In this document: piece after piece, positions 14,242 to 20,283 of the stretch
Layout of the letters: each line of letters starts with the position of its first letter
Numbering within the stretch: position 1 is the stretch's first letter
IMG/VR virus record: IMGVR_UViG_3300025789_000970
Coordinates: 1 to 34,168 of that record
Source: a virus
Reading direction: 5' to 3' (one strand)
DNA: 34,168 nt
The notes under the pieces: generated by a model
What the model saw: the letters and a program-made list of their open reading frames with translations, nothing else
Database searches by the model: none
What the model was told of the DNA's origin: nothing
Position numbers and translations under genes: made by a program

Positions 14242-14642
14242 TATAGGCCTAAGAACTTGAATATAGTTTGAAGATTCATAGCATGAATCCAACCAGCTCC
14301 TGCGGCAAATGCCAATGCACCTATGGCGTACTTGACCCATTTATCTTTGAGTGATTGTAGTTCTTTGATTTTGCCAGCTAGTTCGTCATGCTGTGCTGTT
14401 TGTAGTTCGTTTAAATGATTGGCATGCTCATAATACTTTTCAGCATTAGTACGATATTCGCCTGTCATCTTGTCTAGCTGTGCCAATACTGTATCACGTG
14501 TGTTGTCCAAACAGTCGTGCATGTCTTTCACATCGCTCTTAAGGTCAACTAGTTTTTCGTTGATATTTTCAACTTTGGTTTCTAACACGCTCACACGCTC
14601 AGGTAATGCGGCTAGTTGTGCAACTGCTTCTTTCGTGGCCAT
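14241..14642 (-). CDS. Coiled-coil protein with C-terminal membrane anchor
   Basis: A 133-residue protein starting at ATG 14640-14642 with a GGAGAG ribosome site. Residues about 10-100 form a long coiled coil (heptads in RVSVLETKVENINEKLVDLK). Residues about 105-122 (AIGALAFAAGAGWIHAM) are a single membrane helix, and a short tail follows. The arrangement resembles XhlA-type holin-associated proteins and some spanin-like proteins, so a lysis role is possible but unproven. A late-type promoter (14706-14713) and a GC-rich leader hairpin precede it. Confidence 0.65.
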   Translation of the reverse strand: MATKEAVAQLAALPERVSVLETKVENINEKLVDLKSDVKDMHDCLDNTRDTVLAQLDKMTGEYRTNAEKYYEHANHLNELQTAQHDELAGKIKELQSLKDKWVKYAIGALAFAAGAGWIHAMNLQTIFKFLGL

Positions 14643-14705
14643 CTCTGGGCTCTCCAATGTTATAAGTCTTGCGCTCGCTCCGAGCTGGGCCTATTCTATG
14701 ATTGG

Positions 14706-14713
14706 TATTTATG
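14706..14713 (-). promoter_or_regulatory. T4-type late promoter motif
   Basis: CATAAATA (then CC) on the minus strand, about 64 bases before the ATG of the coiled-coil membrane protein. The leader between holds a 5-bp GCTCG/CGAGC hairpin near 14675-14690, similar in sequence to the one before the 207-residue virion protein. Confidence 0.5.
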
Positions 14714-14757
14714 TGCCTAGTTAATGATATTTTGCCTACAACTTTATTTAGTGGAAA

Positions 14758-15177
14758 TTACTTTTTAAAAAACACTATGTTTTTGCCTGGATCTTCTGTG
14801 TTGAATACTGCGTACTTTTGTTCCATAGATTCATCTAATCCGCTGATATAAGGAACTAGCATAAAATCATCCTTAAGAAACCCTACAGGATCTCCATTGT
14901 TTTCGTATAACCCATCCCTATCAGTGCTAAAATCAAAACGCCAAACACGTATGATATCATCTGTATCAAACCCAATTAATCTACCAGCAACTTCTACCAT
15001 TGATGGGGATAAATCGAATGTTACATTAGCTCGTATGCCTAATGTTTGCAATACAGTATTGAAATTTTGTTCTTTCCAACGCAAGTGTTCCTTACCTGGT
15101 TCACTTCTATACTGTTTGGTACGAGTAATATCAACTAGAGTATATAATTTGTATTCCATCCTATATTTAACAGCCAT
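14758..15177 (-). CDS. Conserved phage protein of unknown function
   Basis: A 139-residue protein beginning MAVKYRMEYKLYTLVDITRT. The N-terminal YKLYTLVDITRTKQ and central WKEQNFNTVLQTLGIRANV are the kind of conserved stretch I associate with uncharacterised proteins of T4-like marine phages, but no motif gives a function. The ATG follows directly on the U-run of the terminator at 15182-15206, without a ribosome site; a second in-frame ATG lies six codons on with AGG nearby and may be the true start. Confidence 0.7.
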   Translation of the reverse strand: MAVKYRMEYKLYTLVDITRTKQYRSEPGKEHLRWKEQNFNTVLQTLGIRANVTFDLSPSMVEVAGRLIGFDTDDIIRVWRFDFSTDRDGLYENNGDPVGFLKDDFMLVPYISGLDESMEQKYAVFNTEDPGKNIVFFKK

Positions 15178-15181
15178 AAAA

Positions 15182-15206
15182 AAAAGCCTAGTAAAACTAG
15201 GCTTTT
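15182..15206 (-). terminator. Strong intrinsic terminator
   Basis: Perfect 11-bp stem (arms 15182-15192 and 15196-15206, loop of three) with a run of eight T on the leftward transcript. It ends the unit of the 207-residue virion protein. The 5'-side A-run also gives a shorter T-run rightward, so it may work both ways. Confidence 0.85.
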
Positions 15207-15251
15207 CTCCTTCCCTAAGACTTGCGTCTTTCCCGAACAGGAATTAACTAA

Positions 15252-15875
15252 TTAAGATACTGAACCACCACCGCCTGGTTGTGTAAATGCAGAACCATAT
15301 GGGAAAATTTGTGTAACTGTAACAGCTGGAGCTGTACCAGTTGTATCTTTACCAGCGGCACTATTGCTTGGAGCTAATGTAGTGATAGCATTAGCTAACT
15401 GAGCTGTTAAAGCACCAAATGTGCTCAATGTTGGATAAGCTGTGCTGAATACTTCAGTGTTAGTTAGAGCGGCAGCTGAGTTCATTGTGTCAAGAGCAAC
15501 TGCAACGATAAATGCTGATGTTGTGCTTGATGTATATGGTGTACCAACCATGTAAACTTCGCCGAATTGTTGAAGTGTACGAACTGCTACTGAGAAGTAG
15601 CTGTTTGAATCCAAATATGCTAGTGTTGTAGATGTTTGGTTAATAGCTGGGTTAAAGCTAGAAATTTGTTGAGCATAACCGCTGATGTTTGAAGCATCAG
15701 TATCTGGACCAGTAGCGGCTGTGAAGTCAACTGCTGGTGAACCACCTGTAGAAATAATCTTCAAGAATGCTAAGTTACGTGTTCCAAAATTGTTATATGT
15801 TAGACCGCCGTATGTGTCTAATGATGTCATGCGGCCATAATTGGCTGCGACGTATGTACCTAATAGTGATGGCAT
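15252..15875 (-). CDS. Probable abundant virion protein
   Basis: A 207-residue protein, Ser/Thr/Ala/Gly-rich, no lysines after about residue 40 apart from one, and few charged residues. It has a TAGGAGAATATT ribosome site, a leader hairpin (15901-15917), a weak late-type motif (CTAAATAA near 15944-15951) and its own strong terminator, the usual signs of a highly expressed structural gene. The sequence (MPSLLGTYVAANYGRMTSLD, then a beta-rich body and a GGGGS tail) does not match a tail tube or capsid protein I know. A tail, decoration or fibre component is likely. Confidence 0.65.
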   Translation of the reverse strand: MPSLLGTYVAANYGRMTSLDTYGGLTYNNFGTRNLAFLKIISTGGSPAVDFTAATGPDTDASNISGYAQQISSFNPAINQTSTTLAYLDSNSYFSVAVRTLQQFGEVYMVGTPYTSSTTSAFIVAVALDTMNSAAALTNTEVFSTAYPTLSTFGALTAQLANAITTLAPSNSAAGKDTTGTAPAVTVTQIFPYGSAFTQPGGGGSVS

Positions 15876-15900
15876 AATATTCTCCTAATCTTACCATACT

Positions 15901-15917
15901 GCTCGCACTCTGCGAGC
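15901..15917 (-). promoter_or_regulatory. Leader hairpin of the virion protein gene
   Basis: Perfect 7-bp stem GCTCGCA/TGCGAGC with a three-base loop, in the leader about 26 bases before the ATG. It could stabilise a late transcript. Confidence 0.45.
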
Positions 15918-15971
15918 GACTTATTAAAAAGCCTTTGTAATATTATTTAGTCCGAATATTAATTTTGGTAC

Positions 15972-16814
15972 TTATATGGCTAATTTTTGGCTGATTAATT
16001 TAAACCAGTCAACTGAGCCTTCTTTTAAATGCGGATACTTTTTAGCTATATCTGCACGAAACTGCTCTAATCGTGGGCTATTGATGCCGCCAACTGCGGC
16101 TATAATGCTTTCTGCATTGCCAAGATCTTCAGCAGTATGCCCAGGCCCAAGCGCAATTTCTGCTACTTTGTTAATATCACGTGTAATCACCTCGCCTGTA
16201 GCACGATTTTGTAGCGCACCGCCAAATCCATTGTATTGAAATGTTTTAGGAGGATGTCCTGGAATAGTGTTGATAATACTGGCCATGGCAAACTGTTGAT
16301 CTTGCCCACTGTATGGACTGTTTTTAACAGAGTAATCGTGCTCATGATGCTGTCCTATTTCATGAGCATGTTGCATAATCATCAAATCTACTTGAAAATA
16401 TGTGGGCAAGTTATTGATTTTATGTCCTGTAGGAAACCCCAAGTGTACATTCTTACCTGTTTGTAGTGCAGGATAGTGTTGGCTGACATGATGTAGTACT
16501 GTTTTGCGTACAGTAGCATCATCTGCTTTAGGATCTAGTTTTAGTTTGTGTTTGATACGATCAGTATCCATAAACACATCCACATCTCCGCTATCAATCT
16601 TATTAGTGCCTTTAGCGGCATATCTATGTTCAGGGTCAAAAGATCCTGCTCCGCCACTGCGCCAAAATCCAGGATCGCCTAGACTTTCTAAGAATGGTAA
16701 TAAAGCACGTTTGATTTCTAGATATTGTGCTGGTGATAAACGTACAAGTATGCCCTTAGTTGGGTTATTTTCAGAACTGTCTATTCCTAACTTTTTAAGT
16801 GCATTACCGCTCAT
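15972..16814 (-). CDS. Putative nucleotidyltransferase-like phage protein
   Basis: A 280-residue protein. KGTNKIDSGDVDVFMDTDRIK (about 69-89) has a G-S/T plus D-x-D arrangement, and YFQVDLMIM (about 138-146) offers a third acid, together suggesting a degenerate nucleotidyltransferase fold. The region between contains HVSQHYPALQTGK and KNVHLGFPTGHK. The C-terminal part includes a helical segment (ITRDINKVAEIALG). The assignment is tentative. Its ATG overlaps the stop of the upstream gene (ATGA), making a two-gene unit. Confidence 0.55.
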   Translation of the reverse strand: MSGNALKKLGIDSSENNPTKGILVRLSPAQYLEIKRALLPFLESLGDPGFWRSGGAGSFDPEHRYAAKGTNKIDSGDVDVFMDTDRIKHKLKLDPKADDATVRKTVLHHVSQHYPALQTGKNVHLGFPTGHKINNLPTYFQVDLMIMQHAHEIGQHHEHDYSVKNSPYSGQDQQFAMASIINTIPGHPPKTFQYNGFGGALQNRATGEVITRDINKVAEIALGPGHTAEDLGNAESIIAAVGGINSPRLEQFRADIAKKYPHLKEGSVDWFKLISQKLAI

Positions 16815-17062
16815 TCTTTTGATTCCTGTATACGCTTGATGCCACGTTTGAATTTGTTAACATCTGCGGCTTTGATACTGTTTAGAAAACGACGTTCCAT
16901 TTCGGCAGCAGTTTCCACGTCATAATTTTCACGGATCATTTCTAGCAAATTAATAGCACTGGCAATGATATTGCTACCACGGCTTTCAATTACCAGGTCT
17001 GTATTACGACTTAGGCCGACTTCATTAAGTTCTTGTAGTATACTACGGGTGCTCTTGCGCAT
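16811..17062 (-). CDS. Unknown small helical phage protein
   Basis: An 83-residue, mostly helical, basic protein: MRKSTRSILQELNEVGL, then SRGSNIIASAINLLEMIREN and a Lys/Arg-rich C-terminus. The LNE followed by Val at residues 12-15 matches the (L/I)xE prohead-protease pattern seen in other leaders here. AAAGAGAAACATC precedes the ATG, and both a sigma70-type promoter and a late-type motif lie upstream. Function unknown. Confidence 0.65.
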   Translation of the reverse strand: MRKSTRSILQELNEVGLSRNTDLVIESRGSNIIASAINLLEMIRENYDVETAAEMERRFLNSIKAADVNKFKRGIKRIQESKE

Positions 17063-17079
17063 GATGTTTCTCTTTCGTA

Positions 17080-17087
17080 TATTTATT
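17080..17087 (-). promoter_or_regulatory. T4-type late promoter motif
   Basis: AATAAATA followed by TAC on the minus strand, 18 bases before the ATG of the 83-residue protein. One mismatch to TATAAATA. Confidence 0.5.
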
Positions 17088-17088
17088 G

Positions 17089-17117
17089 ATTATACAATCT
17101 TGATACAATTATATCAA
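17089..17117 (-). promoter_or_regulatory. Leftward sigma70-type promoter with palindromic -35
   Basis: TTGATA (17117-17112), 17 bases, TATAAT (17094-17089). The -35 lies in an imperfect palindrome, TTGATACAATTATATCAA (17100-17117). It faces the 83- and 280-residue protein genes and is back-to-back with the rightward promoters of the small-gene cassette. Confidence 0.7.
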
Positions 17118-17122
17118 ACAAC

Positions 17123-17151
17123 TTGAAATATATCAGTGTTTCTACTAATAT
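17123..17151 (+). promoter_or_regulatory. Rightward sigma70-type promoter
   Basis: TTGAAA (17123-17128), 17-base spacer, TAATAT (17146-17151). A second possible -10, with an extended TGC (TGCTAAAAT, 17182-17190), lies 39 bases downstream in a direct repeat. Together they drive the small-gene cassette starting at 17224. Confidence 0.6.
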
Positions 17152-17199
17152 GCTAAATACTCAGTAGAAACACTGAGTTTCTGCTAAAATGCTAATACA
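17134..17199 (+). repeat. Inverted and direct repeats in divergent control region
   Basis: A perfect 13-bp inverted repeat (CAGTGTTTCTACT at 17134-17146, its complement at 17163-17175) overlaps a direct repeat of about 22 bases (17138-17160 and 17177-17199, GTTTCTRCTAAWATGCTAAWAC-like). They straddle the rightward -10 elements and look like operator or promoter duplication. Confidence 0.65.
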
Positions 17200-17223
17200 C
17201 ATACACATTAAAGGAGACACAAA

Positions 17224-17391
17224 ATGTCAAAACTATTAAAAGGAATTATTGAATTCCTAACACCACGCCCACAAAGCGGACTAGAAGCGTTTATCGCCAG
17301 CAAGAACCCAACAAACACAGCCGAAGTTGAACACTGGGCTAAGGTTTATGATCAAGCTAAGGGTAACTTGATTTGGATGAGAGGACTTTAA
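17224..17391 (+). CDS. Small unknown protein, first gene of rightward cassette
   Basis: A 55-residue protein (MSKLLKGIIEFLTPRPQ, then helical EAFIASKNPTNTAEVEHW) with an excellent AAAGGAGACACAAA ribosome site. It has an amphipathic N-terminal helix and ends LIWMRGL. I do not recognise it. The position directly behind the divergent promoters suggests early expression and perhaps a host-takeover role. Confidence 0.75.
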   Translation: MSKLLKGIIEFLTPRPQSGLEAFIASKNPTNTAEVEHWAKVYDQAKGNLIWMRGL

Positions 17392-17392
17392 A

Positions 17393-17485
17393 ATGAAACA
17401 ATTTCTTAAAGACTTCTATGAAATCGTTAAAGCAGTACAACAAGCTCGTGCCGAAGCTGTACTCAAAGGCCAACACTGGATTTAA
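17393..17485 (+). CDS. Very small helical protein
   Basis: A 30-residue ORF (MKQFLKDFYEIVKAVQQARA, ending LKGQHWI) starting one base after the previous stop. The sequence is a strong amphipathic helix with no stop-codon or rare-codon anomalies. It is preceded by GAGG within the upstream gene, about eight bases from the ATG. Such tiny peptides often bind a host protein in early phage regions, but no function can be stated. Confidence 0.6.
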   Translation: MKQFLKDFYEIVKAVQQARAEAVLKGQHWI

Positions 17486-17488
17486 TCA

Positions 17489-18043
17489 ATGCTTACTACA
17501 GTTCGTCGTGTACTTCCACACGAGTATGCCAAATATCGTACGCACCTTAAATCTCTTGACGCAGAATCTAAGGTATTACGGTTTGGCTATACAGTTAGCG
17601 ATTACATCTTGGACACACTTTGTGACAAGTTTGAAGCCAATCCTGACAAACATATTCTTTTTGCTATAGAAAACGATCAGTTGGAGTTTGTTGCTGTAGG
17701 GCATATTGCCTTAGAAGACCAAATGGAACTGGCGTTCTCTGTACTTAAAAAGTATCAAGGGCAGGGTATGGGTACAAAGCTAATGAAACGTTGCATACAG
17801 TACTGTCGTACACACAGTATACTTAAAGGCTGTATGGTTTGTTTAAGTACTAATAGTGTTATCAGACACTTATGCGCTAAGTATGGCATTACAATGGAAA
17901 ACGAATTAGGAGAAACCCTAGCTACTATTGAACTTCCACAAGCGGATGTCTACACTTACGTAGAAGAAGCTACTAGTGCTAACCTAGCAGTTGTAGACTA
18001 CTTGAGCAAACGCATCACAAAACCTCTTGCTTTTATTCGTTAA
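17489..18043 (+). CDS. GNAT-family N-acetyltransferase
   Basis: A 184-residue acetyltransferase. The acetyl-CoA pyrophosphate loop QGQGMGTKLM lies at 90-99, following the strand MELAFSVLKKY; YCRTHSILKGCMVCLSTNS is motif B. An N-terminal segment (VLPHEYAKYRTHLKSLDAES) and a C-terminal extension of about 40 residues lie outside the core. Acceptor unknown: free amine, protein or antibiotic-like molecule are all possible. Third gene of the rightward cassette, three bases after the stop of the 30-residue ORF. Similar enzymes in phages are thought to modify host proteins. Confidence 0.85.
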   Translation: MLTTVRRVLPHEYAKYRTHLKSLDAESKVLRFGYTVSDYILDTLCDKFEANPDKHILFAIENDQLEFVAVGHIALEDQMELAFSVLKKYQGQGMGTKLMKRCIQYCRTHSILKGCMVCLSTNSVIRHLCAKYGITMENELGETLATIELPQADVYTYVEEATSANLAVVDYLSKRITKPLAFIR

Positions 18044-18055
18044 GAGATATATAAT
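18027..18055 (+). promoter_or_regulatory. Sigma70-type promoter inside cassette
   Basis: TTGCTT (18027-18032), 17 bases, TATAAT (18050-18055), within and just after the 3' end of the acetyltransferase gene. It is followed by a small inverted repeat ACAATG/CATTGT (about 18060-18079) and the next gene's AAGGAGAAAAAT ribosome site. Confidence 0.65.
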
Positions 18056-18104
18056 AGTACAATGTTGCAATACATTGTAAACATACACACACAAGGAGAA
18101 AAAT

Positions 18105-18311
18105 ATGTTTAATCAAGCTATCGACGCCGTGCAAAGCGGCAAAAAAGTAATCGTTAACACATTTGTTAAAGATGAATCAGTTCAAAAAGAACTAGTAAAA
18201 CTAATCGATGCACAAACTAAGTTATATCAAGGTTGGGTTGACACAACCCTTACACTTGCAGAAACTCTAGTTAAAAGTTACAAGAATCCATTTACACAAG
18301 GAGCAAAGTAA
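18105..18311 (+). CDS. Small helical protein, weak phasin-like look
   Basis: A 68-residue protein, all-helical, with an AAGGAG ribosome site. DAQTKLYQGWVDTTLTLAETL resembles the coiled helices of phasins (polyhydroxyalkanoate granule proteins), but the protein is shorter and the match is only compositional, so function should be treated as unknown. Its stop shares bases with the ATG of the next gene (TAATG). Confidence 0.7.
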   Translation: MFNQAIDAVQSGKKVIVNTFVKDESVQKELVKLIDAQTKLYQGWVDTTLTLAETLVKSYKNPFTQGAK

Positions 18312-18577
18312 TGACTGACTTTACTCCAAAAGCACCAGAAGTTAAATTCAACAAGAACGGTTATGAAATACGTGCTGACGTCTTAGCATTGGCTAAAGAT
18401 GCTGTTATGGATGAATACAAGTTCAAGCTACATGGCTGGGAAGTATCAGCTAAGAAAGATGAAAAGACAGGACAAGTTGTCAGCTCAGTAGCAATGCCAG
18501 AATTTCCAGGTCTAGATAAGATTATGGAAGCGGCAGAAAAGATGTACAGCTTTGTTAACTCAGGTACAAAGAAGTAA
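18311..18577 (+). CDS. Conserved-looking small phage protein
   Basis: An 88-residue soluble protein: MTDFTPKAPEVKFNKNGYEI, then an amphipathic helix (VLALAKDAVMDEYKFKLHGWE), a short variable stretch and a C-terminal helix (LDKIMEAAEKMYSFVNSG). The NGYEIR-helix pattern is one I associate with uncharacterised proteins of T4-like cyanophages. Co-transcribed with the preceding gene and ended by a strong terminator. Confidence 0.75.
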   Translation: MTDFTPKAPEVKFNKNGYEIRADVLALAKDAVMDEYKFKLHGWEVSAKKDEKTGQVVSSVAMPEFPGLDKIMEAAEKMYSFVNSGTKK

Positions 18578-18616
18578 TCTAGCATAGCTATTTCGCAGAA
18601 GTGCGTGACACTACTC

Positions 18617-18638
18617 AAAAGGCCTAGACAGGCCTTTT
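18617..18638 (+). terminator. Intrinsic terminator
   Basis: Perfect 9-bp stem AAAAGGCCT/AGGCCTTTT (18617-18625, 18630-18638) with loop AGAC, followed by GTTTT. It separates the small-gene cassette from the tRNA. Confidence 0.85.
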
Positions 18639-18648
18639 GTTTTAGCTA

Positions 18649-18654
18649 TATAAT
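18649..18654 (+). promoter_or_regulatory. -10 element before the tRNA
   Basis: TATAAT ending nine bases before the tRNA 5' end, directly after the terminator. No convincing -35 is seen, so initiation may need another factor. Confidence 0.4.
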
Positions 18655-18662
18655 ATACACAT

Positions 18663-18737
18663 GCGCCTAAGGCTAAATGGTATAGCAAGGGTCTCTAAAG
18701 CCCGAGACAGCAGGTTCGATTCCTGTTAGGCGCACCA
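18663..18737 (+). tRNA. tRNA with CUA anticodon (amber suppressor)
   Basis: A complete 75-base tRNA including encoded CCA. The acceptor arms GCGCCTA/TAGGCGC pair perfectly (7 bp); the D stem is GCTA/TAGC with loop AATGGTA; the anticodon stem is AGGGT/GCCCG (three G-C pairs, one U-G, an A-G mismatch at the top); the variable loop is AGACA; the T arm is GCAGG/CCTGT with loop TTCGATT. The seven-base anticodon loop CTCTAAA places CUA at 34-36, which reads UAG. The discriminator base is A73. The loop resembles that of tRNA-Trp (CTCCAAA) with CCA changed to CUA, but the amino acid cannot be told from sequence; Lys, Gln, Trp and others are possible. Confidence 0.85.
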
Positions 18738-18752
18738 TTTAAGGAAATTACT

Positions 18753-18896
18753 ATGTTTATCGGATTAATGGGTGTGGCCAGCGACGGTACGCTGTATACA
18801 CCAAGCGGTAATAAAATTTGCAAAGTGCCTCAATGGGCGGCATGGCGCATTCAAAGAGCCCAGCATTGGGTAGCCCAACTAACTTGGAGAAATTAA
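18753..18896 (+). CDS. Small Trp-rich protein after the tRNA
   Basis: A 47-residue ORF (MFIGLMGVASDGTLYTPSGN, ending HWVAQLTWRN) with an AAGGAAATTACT ribosome site, starting 16 bases after the tRNA. It has five tryptophans, a basic WAAWRIQRAQHW segment and no known motif. It lies between the suppressor tRNA and the amber-interrupted gene and ends two bases before that gene's ATG, so all three are probably on one transcript. Confidence 0.65.
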   Translation: MFIGLMGVASDGTLYTPSGNKICKVPQWAAWRIQRAQHWVAQLTWRN

Positions 18897-18898
18897 AA

Positions 18899-19474
18899 AT
18901 GACACAATAGATTGAATATGCTTGTAAAGACCTAGTCTTCCACTTTAACAAGAAACACTTAGAAGACGAGACCATTCCTATGTGGGTCTTAAAATTTCAT
19001 GGGGAGACATTATATGTCAAACACGTAGACTGTACAGTTGCTTGGAGCACTAAGGAAACACCTGACAACAGTCATACCAAAGGTAGCATCAAAGTCAAAG
19101 ACGTATTACTACGCATCAATGACTTAAACGAAGCTCAAATCTCACAATTAAATCTAGTAGACAAATTCCGCTTGCGTAACCAAAAGCTGGGTATCACACG
19201 GATCATGTTTAGGCCTCATGGCGAAATGCACAAAGCATTGTTAGCCAACGAATATAAACACGGTCCTATGAAACACATTAGAGGTGCTTGTGCTAGCGCA
19301 TTTGTCGTTACCGATTTATTGAGCAAAAAAGAAGTCTTATTAGCCCGTATCAAATACGATGATTGGAGAGAACTCAAACCAAACGAAAGTTACTACCAAC
19401 AGTATGACAATGTTAAAGGAGAAAACTTGCACGTTGATTACGGACATCCAAGTACACCATTTGAGTATAGTTAA
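18899..19474 (+). CDS. Conserved-looking phage protein with in-frame UAG at codon 4
   Basis: A 192-codon frame from ATG 18899, interrupted only by TAG at 18908-18910 (M-T-Q-amber-I-E-Y-A-C). A GGAG site (18886-18889) serves the first ATG. The 23 codons between the amber and the next in-frame ATG (18980, MWVLKFHGE) read as normal protein (IEYACKDLVFHFNKKHLEDE), and 18980 lacks a clear ribosome site, so they look truly coding. The body has CTVAWSTKETPDNSHTKGSI and KFRLRNQKLGITRIMFRPHG, which I associate with an uncharacterised protein of T4-like phages. Full-length product would need the CUA tRNA 160 bases upstream. Alternatives: start at 18980, or a simple nonsense mutation. Confidence 0.7.
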
Positions 19475-19491
19475 TGTCAACTAACCGGTCT

Positions 19492-19520
19492 CCTTAGGCG
19501 TTGTATATATACGCCTGAGG
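19492..19520 (+). promoter_or_regulatory. Hairpin overlapping a ribosome site
   Basis: A 10-bp stem with one T-G pair (CCTTAGGCGT at 19492-19501, ACGCCTGAGG at 19511-19520, loop TGTATATAT). Its 3' arm covers part of the AGGAGG ribosome site (19518-19523) of the ORF at 19529. No T-run follows. Confidence 0.55.
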
Positions 19521-19528
19521 AGGTTGTT

Positions 19529-19723
19529 ATGCTAATGAGGACTAAAAATGAAACGATTAATGGTTTCACTGATGATTATTGCTTTGATGATAAACCTGGA
19601 AAATGGGATCGCGAGTACACTTACTCCTGCCGTTGTCCCAACGCCGCATGTGATCAAAAACGCTCGGGTCCATGGAAAGCCAAAAGCGAGACTAAAGACA
19701 AGCCTAAGAACTATTCCTTATAA
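19529..19723 (+). CDS. Possible 64-residue ORF overlapping an exported protein
   Basis: The AGGAGG ribosome site lies five bases before this ATG, better placed than for the longer ORF at 19548 in another frame. The product (MLMRTKNETINGFTDDYCF, with SCRCPNAACDQ) is polar and cysteine-containing but low in hydrophobic core residues. It is either a real nested gene or a leader ORF that carries ribosomes to 19548. Listed with low confidence. Confidence 0.3.
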   Translation: MLMRTKNETINGFTDDYCFDDKPGKWDREYTYSCRCPNAACDQKRSGPWKAKSETKDKPKNYSL

Positions 19724-19892
19724 TCCAGAAGAAATGGTTGTAGATGACGAGCTAGTATTAGGACGAAATCACAATAGAATTGAGATTGTTGATGAAAAAG
19801 AAGAAGAATTAAGTGACTATGTAAAAATACGATTAATGCTGGCCAGAATGAAAGCCATGAAGGCTTATTCTATGGCTTCTTTATCAAAGTAA
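19548..19892 (+). CDS. Exported or membrane-anchored small protein
   Basis: A 114-residue protein with GAGG 8 bases before its ATG. The N-terminus (MKRLMVSLMIIALMINLENG) is a signal peptide or anchor; the rest is charged, with IPYNPEEMVVDDELVLGRNH followed by an acidic stretch (EIVDEKEEELSDY) and a helical basic end. No family recognised. The nested-frame arrangement with the ORF at 19529 recalls Rz/Rz1 spanin pairs, but neither has a lipobox, so that reading is weak. Its end overlaps the converging zincin gene by 28 bases. Confidence 0.6.
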   Translation: MKRLMVSLMIIALMINLENGIASTLTPAVVPTPHVIKNARVHGKPKARLKTSLRTIPYNPEEMVVDDELVLGRNHNRIEIVDEKEEELSDYVKIRLMLARMKAMKAYSMASLSK

Positions 19893-20275
19893 TCAGGATG
19901 CTTCTTACCCCAGTTACGCATGATAACTGCGGCACGGGCATTAGCTTCGTTTTCCTGTGGGCTTCCAGTAGCACCTGCATTTTCATCTCTTAGCTCATCA
20001 TCCAAATCTTGTTTGAAATGAACTAGTTCGTGTGCTAATGTTCTCAATACATCATTTATATGGCGATTCTTTACTGTAACAGTAATGTGCTCTGCGCCTG
20101 GAGCATACCCACCGAAGCTCTTATGTTCTACACTTCGTTTACTGTCAAACGCAAAGTCGAACTTTGGCAGTGATTTTAATTCCAAATCTTCAGCGGCAAA
20201 ACGAATGAAATCGTGTAGGATAGCAAACGTATCCTTCTTGTTCAAGCCTTCGGTCAGTATTTCTTTAACTTTCAT
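19865..20275 (-). CDS. Zincin metallopeptidase-like protein with MKVKEILTE leader
   Basis: A 136-residue protein starting at ATG 20273-20275. The leader MKVKEILTE followed by Gly ends in a perfect T4-like prohead cleavage site (LTE). The body has the zinc-peptidase motif HELVH (82-86, in LRTLAHELVHFKQD), preceded by a beta-strand pattern (HITVTVKNRHINDVL) and followed by an acidic helix (DENAGATGSPQENEANARAA) that may give the third ligand. Length is that of a minimal zincin domain. I infer a small protease packaged in the head or acting in assembly. A late-type AATAAATA lies only six bases before the ATG. Confidence 0.75.
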   Translation of the reverse strand: MKVKEILTEGLNKKDTFAILHDFIRFAAEDLELKSLPKFDFAFDSKRSVEHKSFGGYAPGAEHITVTVKNRHINDVLRTLAHELVHFKQDLDDELRDENAGATGSPQENEANARAAVIMRNWGKKHPDYFDKEAIE

Positions 20276-20283
20276 GAGTATAT

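Noticed and set aside
17134-17199. Possible CRISPR-like repeat unit
   Set aside because: Only two copies, no regular spacers and no cas genes; it is better explained as promoter/operator duplication.
18105-18311. Naming the 68-residue protein a phasin
   Set aside because: Only helical composition is shared; the length and known phasin core do not match well enough.
18693-18714. Alternative GTCTC/GAGAC stem in the tRNA anticodon arm
   Set aside because: It would give an eight-base loop and break the standard tRNA layout; the 5-bp stem with the seven-base CTCTAAA loop fits all other arms.
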